Assembly: GCA_016841365.1 (NCBI GenBank) | Contig: JAENZI010000016.1 | Span: 1 to 64,000 of the forward strand | Source of the DNA: Anaerolineaceae bacterium | GTDB taxonomy: Bacteria > Chloroflexota > Anaerolineae > Anaerolineales > Anaerolineaceae | DNA: 64,000 nt | Direction: 5' to 3' | In this document: one piece after another, positions 7,748-14,878 of the stretch | How positions within the stretch are numbered: the stretch's first letter is position 1 | Layout of the letters: each line of letters begins with the position of its first letter | The notes under the pieces: generated by a model | What the model was told of the DNA's origin: nothing | What the model saw: only the letters and a program-made list of their open reading frames with translations | The model's database searches: none | Position numbers and translations under genes: made by a program

Positions 7748-8509
7748 TTGCCCAACACACAATTTGCTTTCGGAATCGACCTTTCCCGCTACAACACCTC
7801 GCCCGACGGCAGGCAGCGGCCGGATTTTGACGTGATCGCCGCGCACCAGCCCGAGGTGACTTTCATCGCCATGCGCGCCGGCATCTCCTGGGGCTACCAG
7901 GACCCGTGGTTTGCCTATTATTTTGCCGAGGCAACCCGCATCAACCGGGTGCGGATGGCTTATCACGTGCTCTACCCGGGCGAATCCGCTTTAGCCCAGA
8001 TGGATAACTTCTTCCGCATCCTGGGTGAGATTGATTTTGACTCTGTCCCGCTGGTGCTGGATTTGGAATTGGACCATGGGCAGACGGTGAGCTGGATCAC
8101 CCAATGCACGGTTGAAGCGCTCGACCTGCTCAAGCGCCGCACGGGGAGCACACCCTTTATCTATTCCCGGGCAGGCTGGGTGAACCAGTTCTTGCGGGTG
8201 CGCGACCTGCCCCCGGTGCATTGGTGGCTGGCGCAATACCGCTGGCCGCGCCCATACCCGCTGTTCACGCCTGAATATGCCTGCCCGCCAGCCCTGCCGG
8301 AGGGCGTATGCACCTGGACGGTGCATCAGACCACCAGCCGGGGTGCCTCGATCGGGGCGCAGGCGATGCACTACATGGACTATAACCGCTGGAACGGGAC
8401 CAAGGCGGACCTGCTGGCGTTTGTCGGTCAGAAAGCGCCCGAGCCGCTGACCTGCCCGGTGGACAGTCAGCCCTGCCCGCGTTTATTTACACAGGATGAG
8501 GCGGGGTAA
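7748..8509 (+). CDS. GH25 lysozyme (phage endolysin-like)
   Basis: A 253-residue glycoside hydrolase family 25 muramidase, which cleaves the MurNAc-GlcNAc bond of peptidoglycan. The family landmarks are present: FGIDLSRYN near the N-terminus, MAYHVLYPG, the catalytic LDLELD segment (about residues 99-104), WWLAQY, WTVHQTT and the closing MDYNRWNG. No signal peptide is present, as expected for an endolysin released through a holin. Start is TTG with AAGGA eight bases ahead. It lies between terminase and portal, an uncommon place for a lysis gene; its holin-like partner is 4 kb downstream. Confidence 0.9.
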   Translation: MPNTQFAFGIDLSRYNTSPDGRQRPDFDVIAAHQPEVTFIAMRAGISWGYQDPWFAYYFAEATRINRVRMAYHVLYPGESALAQMDNFFRILGEIDFDSVPLVLDLELDHGQTVSWITQCTVEALDLLKRRTGSTPFIYSRAGWVNQFLRVRDLPPVHWWLAQYRWPRPYPLFTPEYACPPALPEGVCTWTVHQTTSRGASIGAQAMHYMDYNRWNGTKADLLAFVGQKAPEPLTCPVDSQPCPRLFTQDEAG

Positions 8510-8542
8510 CCAAAATTTTAGGATCTGCGAAAGGAACCTGCA

Positions 8543-9937
8543 ATGCCCAATATCATCAACCGCATTTTATCGCCGCTGATTGAGAAGTCCGTCAGGGAAC
8601 ACCTGTCGATCAGCGAAACGGACAGCACCTTTTTAGTCGGAACACGCCGCTATGATGAAAGCGAACGCGACCGCCTTGAATATGACCGGGGGGCGGTGCT
8701 TGAGCAGTGCTTGGACGCGTGGCGCACCAGCCCCCTGGCACGGCGGATTGTGGAGCTGACCAGCCAGTATGTGGTCGGGACGGGTTTTGACCTGCACTGC
8801 GAGCACCCGCCGACCAGCGCATTTTTGCATGCGTTTTGGCATCACCGCCTGAACCGGATGCCTTCACGCCTGGTTGAAATGTGCGATGAGCTGACCCGCA
8901 CCGGCAATTTGTTCGTGCTGGTCAGCACAGACCGGGCGGGAATGTCCTATCTGCGGGTCATCCCGGCATCGGATATCGACGCGATCACCCCGGCGGAGAA
9001 TGACATCGAACAGCCGGTGAGCTTTACCACCAAAGCTGATCAAGACCTGCAGACGCACACCTACGCCGCCTACGACCCGCTGACGGATAGCCCGGATGGG
9101 GAAGGCGCTTTTCAACCCGTGACGCTGCACTACAGCATCAACCGGCCAGCAGGGGCGCAATGGGGCGAACCGGATCTTGCACCGCTGTTGACCTGGCTGC
9201 GGCGTTATGCGGCTTGGCTGGAAGACCGTGTGCGGTTGAACCGCTTCAGGAATGCCTTTATGTATGTGGTGCGAGGGAGTTTTGTGAGTGAGGAGGCGCG
9301 CAAAGCCCGGCAGAGCCAGCTTGCAGCCAACCCGCCCAGCCCGGGGTCGATTTTGGTATGTGATGAGAGCGAAACCTGGAGCGTGATCACGCCCAAACTT
9401 GAAGCCCAGGAGGCGATGCAGGACGGGCTGGCGATTAAAAAGCTGATCGCGTCGGGTGTCGGGATCCCGCTGCACTTTTTGGCGGAACCGGAAGGCTCGA
9501 ACCGCACCACGGCGGAGAGCGCAGGCGGGCCGACCTTCCGCCGCTTTGAACAGCGCCAGCAGTATTTTCTGTGGCTGGTTGGGGATCTGCTGCAGGTGGT
9601 GACTGCGCGGCGGGCAATGGTCGTGCATTCAGTCGATCCGGGTGCACCGGTTGCCATTTCCGGCCCGGATATCTCTGCGAGGGATAATGTCGCCCACTCG
9701 ATCGCCTCGGTCAACATCCTGAACGCCTTCGAACGCCTGAAGGATATGGGCTTGATCTCGGATCGGGAGCTGCTGCGGGTGCTCTATCGCTTTGCGGGTG
9801 AAGCCGGTGACCTGGACCAGATTTTGGCTGCGGGCTCGGGGGTTGACCAGCGCCAGCCAGGTGAGATGGTTGACGCGATCAGCAAAGACCCGGTTAACAC
9901 CGCCACTGGTGAACCGAAGGCGGCTGTCATGCCGTAG
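8543..9937 (+). CDS. Phage portal protein
   Basis: A 464-residue protein with the features of HK97-type portals: an N-terminal segment with DAWRTSPLARRIVELTSQYVVGTGF, a basic/aromatic stretch DRVRLNRFRNAFMYVV, and late GIPLHFLAEPEGSNRTTAESAGGPTFRRFEQRQQYF, the clip/stem region seen in many portals. The portal dodecamer forms the DNA entry vertex and binds the terminase. It is followed by the protease-capsid gene, the standard head order. The ATG at 8543 has an AAAGGA site. Assignment is from family memory and position. Confidence 0.8.
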   Translation: MPNIINRILSPLIEKSVREHLSISETDSTFLVGTRRYDESERDRLEYDRGAVLEQCLDAWRTSPLARRIVELTSQYVVGTGFDLHCEHPPTSAFLHAFWHHRLNRMPSRLVEMCDELTRTGNLFVLVSTDRAGMSYLRVIPASDIDAITPAENDIEQPVSFTTKADQDLQTHTYAAYDPLTDSPDGEGAFQPVTLHYSINRPAGAQWGEPDLAPLLTWLRRYAAWLEDRVRLNRFRNAFMYVVRGSFVSEEARKARQSQLAANPPSPGSILVCDESETWSVITPKLEAQEAMQDGLAIKKLIASGVGIPLHFLAEPEGSNRTTAESAGGPTFRRFEQRQQYFLWLVGDLLQVVTARRAMVVHSVDPGAPVAISGPDISARDNVAHSIASVNILNAFERLKDMGLISDRELLRVLYRFAGEAGDLDQILAAGSGVDQRQPGEMVDAISKDPVNTATGEPKAAVMP

Positions 9938-10019
9938 GCGTAGTTCACCAGGTGTGCGCCGCTCGCATCCTGGTATGACACGAGTATCCGATTCAGTCTG
10001 AATATCAATAGAGGTGTTT

Positions 10020-12035
10020 ATGAAAAAATCAGAACCAAGAGGGATGACCCAGCATCAGACGCGGTTTTCTGCCACCGGTCATGCGCTGGAACCCGGTAAG
10101 TTTGAGATCCTGTGCATCACCGCTGGGGACGGCAATGGCTGGCACTTCCCGGCAGAGGTGCTCAGGGCGTCGCTGGCGCTGTGGGAGGGCGTGCACTGCT
10201 TTATTGATCATGCCTGGGCTTCCCGTTCCATCCGCGACCTGGCCGGGCAGGTGATCGAACCCCGCTGGGATGAGAGCTCCCGGGGCATCCGCGCCACGCT
10301 CAAGGCTTTCGGTCCGGGCGGCGCCGTCCTTTCCAAATTTGGGCGGGAGGTGCTGGCGGAATCGCACGCGCCAAAAATCGGCTTTTCGGCAGATGTGGTC
10401 TTCAAATCAGAGGGGCGCAAGGTTAGAGAGATCGTTAAGGTGATCTCGCTGGACCTTGTTTTCGACCCGGCGCGGGGCGGAGCATTTTTGCGGGCATTGA
10501 ACAGTGCCGCGCCGCCTGGCAGCGATCCCAATCTGCTGAATGAGACAAAACCACAGGAACCAATTTCAACCCAACTCACACCTTACGGAGGAAAAACAAT
10601 GTCAGACTCAAAAAATGTTGCACAAGAAGTAAAGAAGGATGATCAAGATCGTAAAGATATCCGTCAAACCCAATTGAGCCAGGTGGTTGAGGAATCCCGT
10701 CAAGCGTGTTTGCAGATGTGCGGCTTTATGCTGGAATCGGGCCTGGGGGCCTCAAATCTGCCCAAACCGGTTCAGGCGCGGATCAGCGCGCAGTTCAAAA
10801 ATCGGATCTTTGAAGTGGACGAACTACAGAGTGCGATTGCCGAAAGTCGAACGATGCTTGCTGAGCTGAGCGCTGGGCAGGCGGTGATTGGCCCTGGGCG
10901 CATCAGCGGTATGTATGATGAGCTGGATAAACTGCAGGCAGCGGTGGATGATCTTTTTGGCCTGCCGCGCGCGCAAAAACTGCAGACTGTTTCCGTGCCA
11001 AGGTTGAGCGGTGTGCGTGAGCTGTATCTGATGCTGACCGGCGACCGCGACCTGCACGGCGGTTATTACCCCGACCGGGTACAACTGGCAACTACGGTGG
11101 ATTTTACCGGCCTGGTCAAAAACGCGCTCAATAAGATCGTCACGAACACCTGGGAGATGCTCGGACGGGCGGGCTATGATTGGTGGCAGCAGATCACCTT
11201 GCAGGAGCATTTCACATCCCTCAACAGCATTACGGGCACATTGATCGGCACGGTGGGTGAATTGCCCGTCGTGGCGGAAGGTGCGGAATATACCGAGCTG
11301 CAGGTGGGAGACAGCCCTGAGTCTGCTGATTTTGTCAAATATGGCGGGTATATCCCTCTGACGTTGGAGTTGATTGACCGGGATGAAACCCGCAAGCTGA
11401 AGGCTTATGCCCGCGAGCTGGGTTCTGCTGGTCTGCGCAAGATCTCATCGCTGGTGTCAGCGATCTTCACCGCAAATGCCGGGGTTGGCCCCACGATGGC
11501 GGATACCGGTGCGCTGTTCAATGCGACCGCAGTCACCACAGCAGGCGGGCACGCGAACCTGTCCACATCCGCATTGGATATGGCTGCCTGGGACGCTGCT
11601 TGCACGGCTGTCTATAACCAGCCGATGCTGATCAAGAATGCCGCAGGCTTATATGGCAACGGCCCCAAGATGGCGATTAACCCCAAGTTCTGCCTGGTGC
11701 CGCGTGCACTACAGAACACCGCCTGGCAGATGCTCAAGGGCGAATTCGTGCGGGAAGCCTCTTATGTTTATGACAATGTGCTCAAGGGTTCCGCTGTGCC
11801 CGTCACCGTGCCGGAATGGACGGATGCAGGGGATTGGGCGGCGGTGTGTGACCCGGCAGTCTCCCCGGCGATCTTTGTGGGTGAGCGGTTCGGCATCATG
11901 CCCGAGATCTATGTCGCCGGGGATGAGCTTTCACCAGCCGTCTTCATGAACGACGAACATCGTCTCAAAGTCCGCCACTTCCTCGCCGTCTGGGTTAATG
12001 ACTTTCGCCCGCTCCATAAATCAAATGTGGCGTGA
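10020..12035 (+). CDS. Prohead protease-scaffold-major capsid polyprotein
   Basis: A 671-residue protein, starting at the ATG at 10020 (AGAGG five bases upstream) rather than the track's GTG at 10014. Residues about 1-170 resemble a caudoviral prohead protease: HCFIDHAWASRSIRDLAGQV carries a candidate catalytic His and KIGFSADVVF a candidate Ser. A polar linker and a helical, scaffold-like stretch follow (about 195-300), then a capsid domain of about 370 residues with the Ala/Gly-rich HK97-fold pattern (FTGLVKNALNKIV, YIPLTLELIDRDETRKLKAYARELG). A second start inside the gene is annotated separately. The last 13 codons are duplicated downstream. Capsid identity is inferred from order and fold pattern. 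Confidence 0.75.
   Translation: MKKSEPRGMTQHQTRFSATGHALEPGKFEILCITAGDGNGWHFPAEVLRASLALWEGVHCFIDHAWASRSIRDLAGQVIEPRWDESSRGIRATLKAFGPGGAVLSKFGREVLAESHAPKIGFSADVVFKSEGRKVREIVKVISLDLVFDPARGGAFLRALNSAAPPGSDPNLLNETKPQEPISTQLTPYGGKTMSDSKNVAQEVKKDDQDRKDIRQTQLSQVVEESRQACLQMCGFMLESGLGASNLPKPVQARISAQFKNRIFEVDELQSAIAESRTMLAELSAGQAVIGPGRISGMYDELDKLQAAVDDLFGLPRAQKLQTVSVPRLSGVRELYLMLTGDRDLHGGYYPDRVQLATTVDFTGLVKNALNKIVTNTWEMLGRAGYDWWQQITLQEHFTSLNSITGTLIGTVGELPVVAEGAEYTELQVGDSPESADFVKYGGYIPLTLELIDRDETRKLKAYARELGSAGLRKISSLVSAIFTANAGVGPTMADTGALFNATAVTTAGGHANLSTSALDMAAWDAACTAVYNQPMLIKNAAGLYGNGPKMAINPKFCLVPRALQNTAWQMLKGEFVREASYVYDNVLKGSAVPVTVPEWTDAGDWAAVCDPAVSPAIFVGERFGIMPEIYVAGDELSPAVFMNDEHRLKVRHFLAVWVNDFRPLHKSNVA
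10599..12035 (+). CDS. Nested in-frame scaffold/capsid product (internal start)
   Basis: Within the protease-capsid gene the ATG at 10599 is in the same frame and has GGAGG at 10587-10591, seven bases upstream, stronger than the site of the long form. It would make a 478-residue scaffold plus capsid protein beginning MSDSKN, without the protease. Phages such as lambda make a scaffold from an internal start inside the protease gene, so this layout has precedent. It would let capsid be made in excess over protease. Confidence 0.65.
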   Translation: MSDSKNVAQEVKKDDQDRKDIRQTQLSQVVEESRQACLQMCGFMLESGLGASNLPKPVQARISAQFKNRIFEVDELQSAIAESRTMLAELSAGQAVIGPGRISGMYDELDKLQAAVDDLFGLPRAQKLQTVSVPRLSGVRELYLMLTGDRDLHGGYYPDRVQLATTVDFTGLVKNALNKIVTNTWEMLGRAGYDWWQQITLQEHFTSLNSITGTLIGTVGELPVVAEGAEYTELQVGDSPESADFVKYGGYIPLTLELIDRDETRKLKAYARELGSAGLRKISSLVSAIFTANAGVGPTMADTGALFNATAVTTAGGHANLSTSALDMAAWDAACTAVYNQPMLIKNAAGLYGNGPKMAINPKFCLVPRALQNTAWQMLKGEFVREASYVYDNVLKGSAVPVTVPEWTDAGDWAAVCDPAVSPAIFVGERFGIMPEIYVAGDELSPAVFMNDEHRLKVRHFLAVWVNDFRPLHKSNVA

Positions 12036-12330
12036 GTATGCTCTGGCGAATAAGTCCTCGACCGTTACTCCTGAAGCGAAGCGAAGAGGAGTAATGACTT
12101 TCGCCCGCTGCATAAATCAAATGTTGCGTAAGTATGCTCTGGCGAATAAGTCCTCGACCGTTACTCCTGAAGCGAAGCGAAGAGGAGTAATGACTTTCGC
12201 CCGCTGCATAAATCAAATGTTGCGTAAGTATGCTCTGGCGAATAAGTCCTCGACCGTTACTCCTGAAGCGAAGCGAAGCGAAGAGGAGTAATGACTTTCG
12301 CCCGCTCCACAAATCTAATGTCGCGTAGTC
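11998..12330 (+). repeat. Tandem repeats of the capsid gene 3' end
   Basis: Four starts of the same unit lie at about 11998, 12094, 12190 and 12291 (spacings 96, 96 and 101). Each carries the capsid C-terminal coding text for NDFRPLHKSNVA plus stop; the first is the real gene end. The stops are TGA, TAA, TAA and TAG, and all coding differences are synonymous. Between copies is a constant stretch with inverted arms TTACTCCT and AGGAGTAA around GAAGCGAAGCG repeats. The track ORFs here come from this repeat and are not taken as genes. Confidence 0.85.
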
Positions 12331-12556
12331 TTGTCATTGCGACGAAGGAAGCAATCTCTCGTTTATCTTTTAGCCACAAGCTGGGTGCCCTCAAGGCACA
12401 CCAGCGAAGTGCCAGGCGGCAGGAGCCGCCGGCTAAGCTACCAGCTATTAGCTATCAGCTTAACCCTACTCACCAATCACTATAGACTGAAGCGGCGTCA
12501 AGCCGCATCAGTCGTATGCCAAATTCACGAGAATTTGGCCCTCACAGGAGCCACAC
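12331..12556. repeat. Repeat- and hairpin-rich spacer before the holin-like gene
   Basis: It contains a REP-like fragment (CATTGCGACGAAGGAAGCAATCTC), a perfect GGCGGC-AGGA-GCCGCC hairpin (12415-12430), CAGCTATTAGCTATCAGC phrases, a GCGGC-GTCAA-GCCGC hairpin (12492-12506) and a perfect CCAAATTC-ACGA-GAATTTGG hairpin (12519-12538). The last two may end the capsid transcript or protect the downstream one. No gene is seen. Confidence 0.65.
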
Positions 12557-12766
12557 ATGTCCAAACTCAAACAACTTCTCACATCCCGTAAATTCTGGGC
12601 TGCACTGGTCGGCCTGATCCTGGTGATCGTGAAAGCCTGGCAGCCCGACTTCCCTCTGTCGGAAGAAGACCTGACGACCCTGATCTATGTGCTGGTGGCT
12701 TACATCCTCGGCACAGGAATCGAGGACGGCTTGAGCCGCACACAGGTCATCAAGAAAATCAATTAA
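12557..12766 (+). CDS. Holin-like small membrane protein
   Basis: A 69-residue protein with two hydrophobic stretches, FWAALVGLILVIVKAW (about 13-28) and LIYVLVAYILGTGI (about 42-55), and a basic C-terminus. Size, topology and presence in a phage cassette with a GH25 lysozyme fit a small class II holin that opens the membrane for the endolysin. An AGGAG site lies before the ATG. Holins are poorly conserved, so this is based on topology and context. Confidence 0.65.
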   Translation: MSKLKQLLTSRKFWAALVGLILVIVKAWQPDFPLSEEDLTTLIYVLVAYILGTGIEDGLSRTQVIKKIN

Positions 12767-12775
12767 CCCTTTAGT

Positions 12776-12812
12776 CCTGGGGGGCTTGCGTTTGCGAGCT
12801 CCCCCAGGAGGG
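12776..12812 (+). promoter_or_regulatory. GC-rich hairpin ending at a ribosome binding site
   Basis: CCTGGGGGGCTTGCG and GCGAGCTCCCCCAGG pair with few mismatches around a TTT loop. The downstream gene's AGGAGGG site begins at the end of the right arm. The hairpin may end the holin transcript or modulate access to that site. Confidence 0.45.
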
Positions 12813-12817
12813 CTTGA

Positions 12818-13042
12818 ATGAAAGGACCTACGATGCCGACCAAACCTGATACTTACGAGATTGCCGCCAGCCTTGCGGGCGGTGAACCGCTTGACTTCAA
12901 ACGCTATCCAGATGGGGGCCTGGTGGTGATTGCACCTAACGGTCAAAAGCTGCGCTTTTCCGCCCGGCAGGTGGCAGCAGCCGCAGCAAAGGTAAAGCGC
13001 GCTGCGACCTTAAAGCCTTCCCGCCCATCCAAATCTTCCTGA
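12818..13042 (+). CDS. Small hypothetical protein of the phage cassette
   Basis: A 74-residue basic protein. The first ATG (12818) has AGGAGGG six bases upstream; an in-frame ATG at 12833 with AAGGA is also possible. The core reads KRYPDGGLVVIAPNGQKLRFSARQVAAAAAKVKRA, a small beta hairpin followed by an Ala/Lys-rich helix that might bind nucleic acid. I do not recognise a family. Confidence 0.5.
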   Translation: MKGPTMPTKPDTYEIAASLAGGEPLDFKRYPDGGLVVIAPNGQKLRFSARQVAAAAAKVKRAATLKPSRPSKSS

Positions 13043-13121
13043 TTTGAATGATGCAAAGGCATGTTTTCATCCCCGTCAGCACATTCATAAATTGATTGAT
13101 TTTATAAGAATTGAGGTTTTT

Positions 13122-13550
13122 ATGTCCATCACACTTTCGTCCGTTCGAGACCAGCTCGAACGCCAGCTTTTCGATACCGCTAACCTCACCTGGCCTGCTG
13201 ATGTGCTTGACGAGGCCTTGCGTGCTGCCCTGGCAGACCTTTCGACATCTTATGGTACACCGCTGACCCTGCAAGACCTGGATGGGGCATTGCTCACCAC
13301 ATTCGAAGAGCATGACCTGGCTTGCCTGGTCGCCGGCGGGTCGGCATACTGCCTGCGGTTCCGTCTGACGCGTAAATTTGAAGAAGCCATCCCCAGCACG
13401 GAAACGCCGCTCGACCTTGCCCAATGGGCAACGGACGCGATGGCGCATTTCCAGAGCTTGCTGACGCTGGTGCGCTTGCGTAAATTTCAGCAAAACCTCG
13501 ATCAACCCTATGCCGGCTGGACGTGGGAGGAAGGGAGTGATTTCTCATGA
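13122..13550 (+). CDS. Phage head-tail connector-like protein
   Basis: A 142-residue protein; I prefer the ATG at 13122 (GAGG a few bases upstream) over the track start at 13044, which would add an atypical basic extension. Helix-rich with the pattern SITLSSVRDQLERQLFD...WPADVLDEALRAALADLS, resembling small adaptor proteins that sit below the portal. It follows the capsid in the expected place, and its stop overlaps the next gene by four bases. The role is positional inference. Confidence 0.5.
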   Translation: MSITLSSVRDQLERQLFDTANLTWPADVLDEALRAALADLSTSYGTPLTLQDLDGALLTTFEEHDLACLVAGGSAYCLRFRLTRKFEEAIPSTETPLDLAQWATDAMAHFQSLLTLVRLRKFQQNLDQPYAGWTWEEGSDFS

Positions 13551-14878
13551 ACCAGATAGCCATTGGTGAACCAGGGGCATGGACGGTCCTGGACGGTGCC
13601 GGGGTGGCAATGCCCTTCGTCTCGGCTGCGATGATTTTTAACTATTCATCGGAGGAAAGAGTTAGAGAAAGCGTTGAGATGAAATTATCGGGCACACCGG
13701 CGCAGCTTTCCGCAGCACTTGCGGCGATCGAGACCATTCGGCTGCGCGCATTAGCTTATGCGCGGGGTGAATATGTCTCTCCCCAATACCTGCGCTTTTG
13801 GCCTACGGATGCAGACCTTTATTACTACGCCCAAATGGATGATATCTGGATAGAAACCAACCCGGATGCCTATATCACGCGCCAAAAAGGCTCACTGCTG
13901 ATCATCCTGCACTACACGCGCCACAACCACTTTGATGGAGATGAAATCCCCCTGCCCCTCACCGGCCGGATCGGCGAGGACCTCACCACGCCCATCCCCA
14001 TCCTCAACCATACCTCGACCACATCTTCACCCAGCTCTACCCTGCTGGCCAAAGCCGAGCACGCCGTCACGCACCTGCCAGCACCCCTGCGGATTGAGGT
14101 GGCAAACACCCGTCTTTCGACCACCTTCCGTTCGCTGTTCATCGGCCTTTACCACCATCCGACCCATACTGGCGATGAGAACTTCTTTGTCAATGCCGGT
14201 TCCCTCACCGGCGGCACCCTCTACCCCGACGCGGGTGCCATCGACGGCAACTACCGCCGCGTGACCTGGACATCATCCGCCTGGACCGACCTGCTTTCGC
14301 ACCCCATCCCGCCGAATTATGCCGTGGCCGATGACGGCCGCACCTTCCGGCCCATATTGCACCTGCGCAACACCCATGTCTATAACCTGCACCTGCGCCT
14401 GTCGCTGATCCGAGATGGTTCGGTGCTGCAGACCTGCGAACCGGTCTATTCCCCGCCCAACTGCAATTACGTCCTCTTCCCGCCTTTGCAGATCCCGCCC
14501 AACCAGCTATTACGCGAGCTTTCGCCCCTCACACTTGACCTGCAGCTCTCGGGTCTGCGCGAGACCGGTGCGGCGTCCACCCTCGATGTGGACCAGATCG
14601 CCTTGTTCCCCCTGGATGGTGCCGCCTATTTTCAAGGCTTCACCCACCTGGACCAGCACGATGTGCTGATCGACGACAGCCACCGGGGGATCTCGGTGGT
14701 GCGCGATGAGAACACCCACGAGACCGTGGCGCACCTGCGCCAGGGTGGACCCTTGCTTTTATATCCCAACGAGAACACGCGCTTCTTCTTTGCCATGATC
14801 AACAGCAGCAACCTGATCGACATTGACCAGACCGCCTCGGTCCAGATCACATACCGCCCGCGGGTGAGGGTGCTATGA
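13547..14878 (+). CDS. Phage structural protein, unknown
   Basis: A 443-residue beta-rich protein, coupled by ATGA overlaps to genes on both sides. I recognise no domain. The N-terminal 100 residues include an Ala/Leu-rich helix and the middle is strand-rich (LLIILHYTRHNHFDGDEIPLPLTGRIG). A repeated pattern of short strands and Pro/Thr turns suggests a tail or baseplate component. Position after the connector supports a structural role; the gene could be a tail tube/tip homologue too divergent to name. Confidence 0.5.
   Translation: MNQIAIGEPGAWTVLDGAGVAMPFVSAAMIFNYSSEERVRESVEMKLSGTPAQLSAALAAIETIRLRALAYARGEYVSPQYLRFWPTDADLYYYAQMDDIWIETNPDAYITRQKGSLLIILHYTRHNHFDGDEIPLPLTGRIGEDLTTPIPILNHTSTTSSPSSTLLAKAEHAVTHLPAPLRIEVANTRLSTTFRSLFIGLYHHPTHTGDENFFVNAGSLTGGTLYPDAGAIDGNYRRVTWTSSAWTDLLSHPIPPNYAVADDGRTFRPILHLRNTHVYNLHLRLSLIRDGSVLQTCEPVYSPPNCNYVLFPPLQIPPNQLLRELSPLTLDLQLSGLRETGAASTLDVDQIALFPLDGAAYFQGFTHLDQHDVLIDDSHRGISVVRDENTHETVAHLRQGGPLLLYPNENTRFFFAMINSSNLIDIDQTASVQITYRPRVRVL

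Noticed and set aside
11998-12291. 97-residue ORF of repeated MTFARCINQMLRKYALANK units
   Set aside because: It stays open only because the repeat unit is a multiple of three. The capsid frame, not this one, shows the synonymous pattern, and the AGGAG is too close to the ATG.
11998-12330. Diversity-generating retroelement template repeat
   Set aside because: No reverse transcriptase is present and the differences are silent rather than adenine-directed amino acid changes.
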